The notes beneath the pieces were generated by a model, which searched no databases, was not told the origin of the DNA, and saw only the letters and a list, made by a program, of their open reading frames with translations. The position numbers and the translations under genes were made by a program. Below are positions 6,584 through 13,318 of a stretch of DNA of 16,829 nt, piece by piece; the first letter of the stretch is position 1, and each line of letters starts with the position of its first letter. Origin of the DNA: Desulfobacterales bacterium (GTDB lineage Bacteria > Desulfobacterota > Desulfobacteria > Desulfobacterales > C00003060); assembly GCA_030616425.1 (NCBI GenBank), contig JAUWXJ010000028.1:1-16829 (forward strand), written 5' to 3'.

Positions 6584-7837
6584 CTATCGAGTCTGATGGA
6601 CCCGCAAAAGGCTCTTTTGGGCCAACCCATCGAATACCTCTTGCAAGGTTGCCAGATCAGTATTTTTGTGTTTATGACAGGTCTGGCACGAGTTGGGGAT
6701 CGCCGGGTTCTTCAGGGTATCCTTAGGCAACAATGTCACGAACACGTGGCTGTGGGTGTCGCCGGATTCTGCGCTCCTGGCAATTTTGGGCATATGGCAA
6801 CCGACACAATTGCCGAAGGAGTGGATGGAATGGGATGCGGTGCTATTAATCACTCTGTGGCACATCAGACACTGCTGAGACCCGGACCCTTTGGTCTGGA
6901 ATTGGGTCGGTGGTACGCCCAACTGATGGACATAGTGGCAGGACGTGCAAGAGACCCCTTCCCTGGCGTGCACGGACTGCTTCCAGTCAATGTATTGCTG
7001 GTGGTGTCCTTTGGCGAACTCGTTGGCGTAAAAGTGTTTGACGTCCCCGGCGGCAAAGGAGGTTGATTTATAGTACGGTCCTAAAGCCCGGCCGGCCACA
7101 TACCCCACCGGCCATTCGAGGCCCTTCATCTTAGTGGACTCGCCACGGTTGTGGCAAGAGCCGCAGATCTGAGTCCTGATGCCCGCGGGGAGATTGGACG
7201 GGTTGACGATGGTCAATCGTTTGTCAAAAACGGCTGTCTTGGGCAAGGCAATGTGGTGGGACCCGGGGCCATGACATGCCTCGCATCCAATACTTGGCTC
7301 AGAGAAGGTATTCTTCTCCAGATCCACGCCCATGGCGTGACAGCCACCGCATTCCCTGATCCAGGGACGCTTGTCCCAGTCTTCCTCGTGGTAGTTGACC
7401 CAGCTGTCAGTCCAGGCATTATACTGAATAGGGGCGATATAAAGCTTTCCGTTCTTTTCCACCAGGAACTGCTGCTTCCACTGAACTCCGATGGTGTACT
7501 TTATCTCCTCCACTTTGGGGATATAGACCTCATCCACCGGCACCTTGAGCTCCTTTTCCAGCTTCTTCAGATCAGCCCGGATGACCGCAGGATTTATCTC
7601 CGTTATTAGGGCGTCCAGATTCTCGGTCACATCCTGAAATGTGCGGCTGTGCAGGGTCGTCCTCCAGGAGTCGTAGTGCTCCAGGTGGCAAACTTTACAC
7701 ATATCGGAACCGACATATGCCTTCGGCTGCTTAGTCAGTGCCTCGATGTCGATCTCAGGTATGCCGTCCTCGCAGCCAGCCAACCCGACGGCCAGTGATA
7801 TTGTCAACGCAATTCTGAACCAAATGCCTATTTTCAT
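6584..7837 (-). CDS. Octahaem c-type cytochrome lipoprotein (cytochrome c554-like family), octahaem-3 of module A
   Basis: This 417-residue protein carries eight CXXCH motifs (first cysteines at 47, 163, 185, 225, 297, 323, 344 and 384). It has a signal peptide ending in LAGC (Cys22), predicting a periplasmic lipoprotein. A longer in-frame start at 7861 exists, but AGGAGG at 7843-7848 is correctly spaced only for the ATG at 7837, and the shorter start gives a normal lipoprotein signal. It is the close paralogue of the 9739-11019 protein and holds the same position ahead of a trihaem/b-cytochrome pair. The C-terminal end differs (CQTCHKHKN then a shorter tail). Expected role: periplasmic electron transfer for module A. 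The separation from the next gene is only 2 nt. Confidence 0.9.
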   Translation of the reverse strand: MKIGIWFRIALTISLAVGLAGCEDGIPEIDIEALTKQPKAYVGSDMCKVCHLEHYDSWRTTLHSRTFQDVTENLDALITEINPAVIRADLKKLEKELKVPVDEVYIPKVEEIKYTIGVQWKQQFLVEKNGKLYIAPIQYNAWTDSWVNYHEEDWDKRPWIRECGGCHAMGVDLEKNTFSEPSIGCEACHGPGSHHIALPKTAVFDKRLTIVNPSNLPAGIRTQICGSCHNRGESTKMKGLEWPVGYVAGRALGPYYKSTSFAAGDVKHFYANEFAKGHHQQYIDWKQSVHAREGVSCTSCHYVHQLGVPPTQFQTKGSGSQQCLMCHRVINSTASHSIHSFGNCVGCHMPKIARSAESGDTHSHVFVTLLPKDTLKNPAIPNSCQTCHKHKNTDLATLQEVFDGLAQKSLLRVHQTR

Positions 7838-7842
7838 CTTTA

Positions 7843-7848
7843 CCTCCT
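7843..7848 (-). promoter_or_regulatory. Ribosome binding site deciding the octahaem-3 start
   Basis: AGGAGG on the minus strand, five bases before ATG 7837. It lies inside the longer alternative frame beginning at 7861 and argues against that start. Confidence 0.8.
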
Positions 7849-7886
7849 GTCTACACGCCATTTAGAAAACCTGACGGATTCCTTTA

Positions 7887-8018
7887 TCACTGGGCATAGT
7901 GAAGCCCTTCTTCCTTCAGGGGCAGAAATTTCTCACCCAAAGTGTAACTAAGAAAAAAGTCACCGAAAACTCCGCCGATATTAAATCTCTCTATCCCAGG
8001 GTGGCCAAGAATCCCGAC
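7887..8018 (-). pseudogene. Relic of an NrfD gene 3' end between modules B and A
   Basis: Between the b-cytochrome stop (8030) and the next lipoprotein start (7837), one minus-strand frame reads 43 codons from just after a TAA (8019-8021) to a TGA (7887-7889), with no ATG or GTG. Its translation ends SYTLGEKFLPLKEEGLHYAQ. Against NrfD-1 residues 418-446 it matches at 16 of 29 positions without gaps, including YTLG and KFLPLKEE. In the 13 codons from TAC to the second GAG/GAA, nine differ from NrfD-1 and eight of those are synonymous. The relic lies 49 nt before the octahaem-3 ATG; in the intact copy NrfD-1 ends 42 nt before the octahaem-2 ATG. It is therefore the truncated end of an NrfD gene that once preceded module A. 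An Asp and a Glu now interrupt the former last helix and its edge. Confidence 0.75.
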
Positions 8019-8029
8019 TTAAAAGATAG

Positions 8030-8863
8030 TTAGTGTAACTGTATATAGCGGCCGTAAACAATCCCATTTATTAGGATATAGATGCCAAAACCCAAGGCGG
8101 TATAGCCGAAAACAAAATAGAGCACCCTGTACCACAGGGCCGGAGGTCTGACCTTCATAAGTTCTAATAATCTTCCCTCTTGTCTTAATCGTTCCACCCA
8201 GGCCGGTTTCTCTTTTACCGCCTCTTCGAGGGGTACATTGCCTGAGAACATGGCCTCATTCATGGGAAAACTAGCTGGTCGAAGATGCCCGATAAAAAAA
8301 TGCACTATGAAGATGTATGAAGCCGCCAAAATTGCTTCGGCCCTATGCAGGAGGCCGCTGATATTCAGGGCCCAGCCGGGCAGAAAGAGGGTTGTCAGCA
8401 AGGGAAATTTTAACATTATTCCGGTGACCGCCAGGAGAGGCAAGCCCCAGAAAACCGACCAGTAATCAAACTTTTCCCAATAAGCCCAACGGTCCAATTG
8501 GGGGGATGAGCCGAAACCCATGGTCCACAAGATCCGCTGAAAGAGATGTTGCGCATCTTGGGGGCCGAGAACCAGAGAGTCCGGGCCCAAGATGCTATTT
8601 ACCAGGTCCCGCCGATTAATTCTCGTCACCAAATAGATAGTGTGCACTGTGAAACCGGCCATCATCAAAATACCGACCCAGAAGTGGACCACAATCGCGG
8701 TCTCGTATCCCCCGAAAATGCTGGTCAGTGACCTCCCAAAGTCCGTGGTGATAAACAAGCGACCGAAACCAGTCCCTGCCTGGATAAGAAATGTTATAAT
8801 CAGAAAAAGGTGAAACAGCCGCTGAATTCTATTGAATCGTTTAAGGAGCATTATCGGTCTCAT
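8030..8863 (-). CDS. b-type cytochrome membrane subunit (cytochrome b561/FdnI-like), module B
   Basis: The protein is 277 residues with about five membrane helices and histidines suited to bind b haems (H18 in helix 1, H60 and H74 in helix 2, H173, H188 and H193 around helix 4). It belongs with the di-haem b-type cytochromes that serve formate dehydrogenases, hydrogenases and Cbc-type quinol oxidoreductases. A conserved motif DRWAYWEKFDYWSVFWG (124-140) ends the cytoplasmic loop between helices 2 and 3. The open frame continues upstream to 9085, but that part lies over the repeats of the trihaem gene and has no family similarity. The ATG at 8863 (MRPIMLLKRF) aligns with the paralogue's N-terminus and has GGAAG nine bases upstream. 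It overlaps the trihaem gene by 23 nt, indicating coupled translation and a stable b/c pair. Confidence 0.87.
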   Translation of the reverse strand: MRPIMLLKRFNRIQRLFHLFLIITFLIQAGTGFGRLFITTDFGRSLTSIFGGYETAIVVHFWVGILMMAGFTVHTIYLVTRINRRDLVNSILGPDSLVLGPQDAQHLFQRILWTMGFGSSPQLDRWAYWEKFDYWSVFWGLPLLAVTGIMLKFPLLTTLFLPGWALNISGLLHRAEAILAASYIFIVHFFIGHLRPASFPMNEAMFSGNVPLEEAVKEKPAWVERLRQEGRLLELMKVRPPALWYRVLYFVFGYTALGFGIYILINGIVYGRYIQLH

Positions 8864-9725
8864 TCTTAAAGGCTTCCTTTTTCTTGAATAATTTCCGATA
8901 ACCCGCCAAAAAATTCTGAGGTTTGAAAAAGGATAGTTTCTGAGAAAACTTCCGAAAGCCCGCCAGAAAACTATGAGACATGAAGAAGACCAGTTTCTTA
9001 AATACATCTCGCAGACCCACCATAAGGGTATGCGGTACAGAGAAGGAGAGGTGCTCAGATAACTCCCGTAATCCCACCATGACACTATGAGGTATGAAGA
9101 AGGCCAATGTCCCGACCAAAAGCAAAAGCATTCCCCAGTAAGTATAAAACAACGCGGGAAAGCTCTCCCTGGTTTCTAGGGATGCCGCCGGAGGTTCATG
9201 TACATAAAAGCTCGCAAAAGCGGCAGTGGCCCCTTCGTGGCACTTGGCGCAGACATAGGAGTGACGCCGAATAGTGTTCATCGCCGAGTAGTAGTGATTG
9301 ATCGCCGGGATAGGCTCTGGTCCGTGACACTGGCGGCAGGTGATACCAGCCCGGACCGAATGGATGTTCCTGGCCTGTTCCGGATGGCATTCGATACAAG
9401 TGTTCCGATAGTAGAACTTAAGCCCTTTATGAGAGTCCGGCAGGCGGGCGCGAATACGCACCATGGCCGAGGAGGAACCGTAAGGGAAGAGGCCTCGCTT
9501 GATACCAGGGGTTTCCAAGATGGCACGGGCGCGACGGGGACTAACTTCATAGCCTTCATAGTACCCGGTTGCCACACGCTCGCGATACCGATAGATTTTC
9601 GAGGTGACCTCCTCCTGACCCCGCGCAAGCCGTACCGGAACAGTCAGGATCACAGCCAGCCCGATCAGGAGGCCGACCGCACCTCCAATATACACCAAAC
9701 GAACCCTGGTCACGGCCTCTTTCAT
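8841..9725 (-). CDS. Trihaem membrane cytochrome c with four 19-residue C-terminal repeats (module B)
   Basis: This 294-residue protein has an N-terminal hydrophobic helix (about 9-30), a periplasmic domain with three CXXCH motifs (C110, C130, C159), a second helix (about 190-211) and a C-terminal tail predicted to be cytoplasmic. The central region (GYYEGYEV, GIKRGLFPYG, CRQCHGPEPIPAINHYYS, YVCAKCHEGA) is shared with the paralogue at 5829-6581, and both start MKEA, which supports the chosen ATG. The tail is built of four consecutive 19-residue units (212-230, 231-249, 250-268, 269-287); the paralogue has one. The b-type cytochrome gene overlaps its 3' end. The pair resembles the cytochrome b plus multihaem c quinol oxidoreductases known from Geobacter (Cbc type), so electron exchange between the quinone pool and periplasmic cytochromes is the likely job. 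No exact family name is recognised. Confidence 0.85.
   Translation of the reverse strand: MKEAVTRVRLVYIGGAVGLLIGLAVILTVPVRLARGQEEVTSKIYRYRERVATGYYEGYEVSPRRARAILETPGIKRGLFPYGSSSAMVRIRARLPDSHKGLKFYYRNTCIECHPEQARNIHSVRAGITCRQCHGPEPIPAINHYYSAMNTIRRHSYVCAKCHEGATAAFASFYVHEPPAASLETRESFPALFYTYWGMLLLLVGTLAFFIPHSVMVGLRELSEHLSFSVPHTLMVGLRDVFKKLVFFMSHSFLAGFRKFSQKLSFFKPQNFLAGYRKLFKKKEAFKNETDNAP
8865..9092 (-). repeat. Four in-frame 57-bp tandem repeats in the trihaem cytochrome gene
   Basis: On the plus strand the motif ccc[ga]cca recurs at 8902, 8959, 9016 and 9073, an exact 57-bp period. The translated units start PHSVMVGLR, PHTLMVGLR, SHSFLAGFR and PQNFLAGYR, each 19 residues long. The consensus is (P/S)H(S/T)xx(V/A)G(L/F/Y)R, then a basic or hydrophobic helix-like stretch ending near FF. 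Copies have diverged at the DNA level, so the array is not a recent slippage product. Because 57 is a multiple of three, other frames stay open across the array and create spurious long frames. Confidence 0.9.
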
Positions 9726-9738
9726 GATTACTCGCCCG

Positions 9739-11019
9739 TCACTTTTCCACCCGCTCCGGCCTGCGGTGGACGGAAAACGGCAGGGGGGTGTCCCGCTTTT
9801 TGGATGCCTTCAAAAAGTCGACCAGATCCACGAGGGGTGTATTCTTGTGATGATGACAACTGCTGCAGGAATTGGGTACCTTATCGACACCACCTGCCTT
9901 CAAGCTCTCCTCCGGGGGCATGACCTTGAAGGTGTGGCGCAGTGCAGGTTCAGATTCAGGATCCATTACGATTCTTGGCATGTGACAGCCAACACAGTTG
10001 GAAAACGAGTGGATGCCATGGGCGAATTTGTTGGTGTTCCCTGTATGACAGCTCAGGCACTGCCCGGAGCCGGCCCCCACGGTCTGGAATTGGGTCGGGG
10101 GTAGGCCCAATTGATGGACGTAGTGACATGAGGTACAAGATACGCCTTTTTGAGCGTGTATGGACTCCTGCCAATCATTGTATTGCCGATGGTGGCGGTC
10201 CATGGACTTGTCGGCGTAAAATGCTTTTATGTCTTCACCCTCACGGAGGGTCTCTTTTTGGTAATGCCCCAAGGCTCGGCCGGGCAGGAATCCCAGCGGC
10301 CAGTCGACCCCTTCAGCCTTGGTAGAACCTCCGCTGCCGTGGCAGGAACCACATATCTGGGTCCTGATGCCTGCGGAGAGCTTGGACGGATTGACAATGG
10401 TTAATCGCTTGTCAAAGATGGCCGTCTTGGGAAGGGCCACATGGTGTGAGGCTGGGCCATGGCAGGCCTCGCAGCCGACGTCCGTTTCAGTGAAGGTACC
10501 TTTCTCCGGATCGACGCCTGTTGCGTGACAACCACCACATTTTTCTATCCATGGGCGTTTCTCCCAGTCGGCCTCGTGGTAATTGACCCATTCATGTCTC
10601 CAGGCATCGTATTCGAGGGGCGAGATATAGAGCTTACCGTTCTTTTCAATCACATATCGCTGTTTCCATTGGATGCCCTGTGTGAATTTTATCTCCTCCA
10701 CCTTAGGGATATAGATCTCATCCACCGGCACCTTCAGCTCCTTTTCCCGCTTCTTCAGCTTAGCCCGGATAACCTCGGGATCGATATCCGTGATCAGGGC
10801 ATCTTGGTTCACGGTTACATCCTGAAGCGTACGGCTGTGCAGGGTCATCTTCCACGAATCGTAGTGCTCCAGGTGGCAGACTTTACACTGCTCGGAGCCG
10901 ATGTAGGTCTTCGGTAAAGACAATAATTCCTCGACACTAGACTCTTCGGAGCCGCAGCCAGCCAACCCTATGGTCAAAATAATCGTTAAGGCTAATTTGA
11001 TCCGTCTGTCTTTTTTCAT
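9739..11019 (-). CDS. Octahaem c-type cytochrome lipoprotein (cytochrome c554-like family), octahaem-2 of module B
   Basis: This is a 426-residue protein with eight CXXCH motifs (first cysteines at 45, 161, 183, 223, 295, 321, 342 and 385). The N-terminus is a short signal peptide ending in the lipobox LAGC (Cys22), so a periplasm-facing lipoprotein is predicted. A GTG six bases upstream (11025) is in frame, but GGGAG sits five bases before the ATG at 11019 and directly abuts the GTG, so the ATG is chosen. It is strikingly similar over its whole length to the lipoprotein at 6584-7837: both have CHLEHYDSW, KELKVPVDE, IYIPKVEEIK or its VYIPKVEEIK variant, and CTSCHYVHQLG. It precedes a trihaem cytochrome (13-nt gap) and a b-type cytochrome. 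The likely role is to shuttle electrons between a membrane b/c module and other periplasmic carriers. Confidence 0.9.
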   Translation of the reverse strand: MKKDRRIKLALTIILTIGLAGCGSEESSVEELLSLPKTYIGSEQCKVCHLEHYDSWKMTLHSRTLQDVTVNQDALITDIDPEVIRAKLKKREKELKVPVDEIYIPKVEEIKFTQGIQWKQRYVIEKNGKLYISPLEYDAWRHEWVNYHEADWEKRPWIEKCGGCHATGVDPEKGTFTETDVGCEACHGPASHHVALPKTAIFDKRLTIVNPSKLSAGIRTQICGSCHGSGGSTKAEGVDWPLGFLPGRALGHYQKETLREGEDIKAFYADKSMDRHHRQYNDWQESIHAQKGVSCTSCHYVHQLGLPPTQFQTVGAGSGQCLSCHTGNTNKFAHGIHSFSNCVGCHMPRIVMDPESEPALRHTFKVMPPEESLKAGGVDKVPNSCSSCHHHKNTPLVDLVDFLKASKKRDTPLPFSVHRRPERVEK

Positions 11020-11023
11020 TTTC

Positions 11024-11029
11024 ACTCCC
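11024..11029 (-). promoter_or_regulatory. Ribosome binding site deciding the octahaem-2 start
   Basis: GGGAGT on the minus strand is five bases before ATG 11019 and overlaps the in-frame GTG at 11025, so it can serve only the ATG. Confidence 0.7.
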
Positions 11030-11061
11030 GTGGTTATACCAGATAGAAAAAAACTGGCTGA

Positions 11062-12429
11062 TTATTTTGTTATAGCACGTGGGATGGGCATCTCCTCCTT
11101 CAAAGGCAAAAACTTTACCCCTAAAGTGTATGCCAGCAAAAGGGCTGCAATAATCCCGCTGATCAAAAGCACCTCCATGAAAGTCGGTAGATATGAATGG
11201 AGGGGGTATTGTCTTTTGATGAGCGGGTATACCTGTGAAGCGACCACAAAGTCATATCTCTTCACGAAGTAGCCAACCAAAACCATAATTGAGGCAACCA
11301 GTACCCCGGCCATTTTCCTCTTCCTGGCCGAATAAAGTAAGATAAACACGGGAAAGACAATCCCAATGGCGATCTCAATCATCCAGAAGGCGGGGCTAAA
11401 AGGTCCCTTCAAAAGCAACATGATCGTCTCAGCTTTGGCCGACTCAAAAAGCCCGTGCCCCATCTTGTAGGCGGTAAAAAGGAGTCCAACGCTCAAGAGC
11501 AGGGCCAGTATTTCGGCCATTTCATAGAATAGATCCCTTAATTTTGCCGGGATATCATCTCCCTTGACCTTGTAAGTAACTATCCCCGCCGCCAGGAGCC
11601 AGGCAAAGCCGCAGAATGATGCGCCGAGGTAAAAATCGACCGGGTAAAGGGCACCATACCAGAACGGTCGTGCCTCGGTGTGGGCGAATAAGGAGCCTTC
11701 GACAGTGTAAGCCAAAAGGGCGTATATGAAGGCAAGAGTGCCGATAATGCGTGCCCATCTCAACTCAACACCGTCAGAATCCAGCCCCAGCCCCGCTCTC
11801 TCCAAGGGTAGGAGTCGGTTGAGCTTCTCTCCCAACTTCTGAAGGGGGAGTCGTTGGTAGAGATAAGGCTTCAACCCCTCCATGGCCATCAGCCGATAGG
11901 CCTTGGCCTTTAACCCCTCAGACTCGGTGGCTGTTTTCGCCAATTCTGCCCTGGCCAAGAGCCAAAACCACAAGGCAATGAAAGCGATGTAGGGAGGATA
12001 GAGCGTTCCCATATACCACATGGCTGAACCCATGTTAGGTGTCAATGCATTGTAAATGGCCCCCCTCACAGGATGCCCCAGGTGGAGACCAATTGAAGAC
12101 AGGCCTAATATAACAGTTATCAGGGCTAGAAATAGAGCTCGTTTGCCGATTATTTCATAACGTTGTAGCCCAAACACATAGCCCAAAGAGGAAACTAAAC
12201 ACAGGCCGATGCTGGAGCCGACCAGAAAAACGTAATTGGAGACCATCATCTCCCATGGGATATTGGTGTAGAACTCCAATATCTCCATGCTGTGAATCAA
12301 AGACATCAGCAAGGCATAGGCGCCCAGGGCGACGAGGGTGGTTAAGAAGCTTATCCAAACATAAAATGCCGGCGAGCCTTCTACCGAGCTCAGGATGGTA
12401 TCAAGGAATTTTTTAATCTGGATCCTCAT
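11062..12429 (-). CDS. NrfD/PsrC-family integral membrane quinone-interacting subunit, NrfD-1
   Basis: The protein has 455 residues and about ten hydrophobic segments (near 23-45, 60-86, 98-117, 140-161, 227-248, 256-286, 303-322, 336-366, 373-392 and 416-438). It fits the NrfD/PsrC family, membrane proteins that bind menaquinone and exchange electrons with a partner ferredoxin. Segments such as SNYVFLVGSSIGLCLVSSLG and GLHLGHPVRGAIYNALTPNM are family-like. A hydrophilic loop of about 65 residues (161-225) separates helices 4 and 5. The ATG lies inside the 3' end of the ferredoxin gene, so the two are probably translationally coupled. The C-terminal helix and tail (AYTLGVKFLPLKEE) closely match a relic at 7887-8018. 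It is most probably the membrane subunit of the molybdopterin/FeS-1 complex. Confidence 0.9.
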   Translation of the reverse strand: MRIQIKKFLDTILSSVEGSPAFYVWISFLTTLVALGAYALLMSLIHSMEILEFYTNIPWEMMVSNYVFLVGSSIGLCLVSSLGYVFGLQRYEIIGKRALFLALITVILGLSSIGLHLGHPVRGAIYNALTPNMGSAMWYMGTLYPPYIAFIALWFWLLARAELAKTATESEGLKAKAYRLMAMEGLKPYLYQRLPLQKLGEKLNRLLPLERAGLGLDSDGVELRWARIIGTLAFIYALLAYTVEGSLFAHTEARPFWYGALYPVDFYLGASFCGFAWLLAAGIVTYKVKGDDIPAKLRDLFYEMAEILALLLSVGLLFTAYKMGHGLFESAKAETIMLLLKGPFSPAFWMIEIAIGIVFPVFILLYSARKRKMAGVLVASIMVLVGYFVKRYDFVVASQVYPLIKRQYPLHSYLPTFMEVLLISGIIAALLLAYTLGVKFLPLKEEMPIPRAITK

Positions 12430-13306
12430 GAGCGCTCTCTTGTTTGTCCCGCGTCAGGGTGGCATAGATGTACATAAGGGCCGTCAGGAAAGAAGCCCCC
12501 ATGAACCCGGCAGCAGTGATCCTGATCTTGTCCAGGTTTCGGTTGACGACCTTTTCGGGCGCTACAACCAGTCCCAAATCCTGGGGTATGGTGGGCAGGA
12601 TAGTCACCATGTCTGTTCCGCCTGCCTCCGTGAGGCCCATAATGTAACTTGACCCTCCCCTCCGTTGGACCCGTCGCTTTGCCTCCCTTATTATCTCATC
12701 TTTATAGTCAAAGAGGAGCGCCCCTACCGGACAGGCGGCCACGCAAGCGGGTTTCATGTAGTTGAGCAACGGAATTCTATCGTAGCACATATGGCACTTC
12801 CGGGTGACTCGTTTTTCAAAATCAAACCGGGGAACCTTGAAAGGACAGGCCTGAAAGCAGTAGCGGCAGCCGATGCACTTTTTCTCATTGATGACAACTG
12901 GTCCCCCGGGCAGCTTGGTGATGGCCGTGACCGGACAAGCCCCGGCACAGGCCGGCTTTATGCAGTGCTGACATGCCCAGTGGATATAGGTCTTCCTGGT
13001 GCGGTTTCTGGAATCGAAGAGTAAATTGACCACCGTCCAGTTGTTGGCTGTGAGATCTGTCTCACGGTCGGTGATCAGTTCATCCCTTTCTACTATTAGC
13101 CCGTTCCAGCGCTTGCAAGCGGACATGCACCGTTTGCAGCCGATGCATCTCCCCAAGTCAACCAGTTTTCCGTATCGCCGCGTCTCCGCATAAACAATGC
13201 CGACAGATCGCAATGCCACGAAGGTAGGAACACCAGCCAAAAGCTTTAGAAAGCATCGCCTGTCTATCCTGTTCGCCCTTTTGTCCATGGACCTTATTTT
13301 CTTCAT
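12413..13306 (-). CDS. Tat-exported four-cluster [4Fe-4S] ferredoxin subunit (PsrB/HybA-like), FeS-1
   Basis: This 297-residue protein carries a twin-arginine motif (DRRCFLKLLAG, residues 15-25) and four complete cysteine sets: C54/57/60/64, C112/115/120/124, C144/147/150/154 and C171/174/188/192. A hydrophobic segment near the C-terminus (about 261-284) should anchor it in the membrane, as in HybA. This is the electron-transfer subunit of complex iron-sulfur molybdoenzymes, linking the catalytic subunit to an NrfD-type quinone protein. Its stop overlaps the start of the NrfD gene by 17 nt. The first ATG (13306) has only GAGG directly against it. A second ATG at 13288 keeps the Tat motif and has AAGG seven bases upstream, so either could be used. 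All clusters look intact, in contrast to the second ferredoxin at 3919-4854. Confidence 0.92.
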   Translation of the reverse strand: MKKIRSMDKRANRIDRRCFLKLLAGVPTFVALRSVGIVYAETRRYGKLVDLGRCIGCKRCMSACKRWNGLIVERDELITDRETDLTANNWTVVNLLFDSRNRTRKTYIHWACQHCIKPACAGACPVTAITKLPGGPVVINEKKCIGCRYCFQACPFKVPRFDFEKRVTRKCHMCYDRIPLLNYMKPACVAACPVGALLFDYKDEIIREAKRRVQRRGGSSYIMGLTEAGGTDMVTILPTIPQDLGLVVAPEKVVNRNLDKIRITAAGFMGASFLTALMYIYATLTRDKQESAHEDPD

Positions 13307-13318
13307 CCTCGTGGGTCA

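Noticed and set aside
8864..9085. Upstream extension of the module B b-cytochrome to an ATG at 9085
   Set aside because: The extra 74 residues are an out-of-frame reading of the 57-bp repeats. The start at 8863 has a ribosome binding site and aligns with the paralogue.
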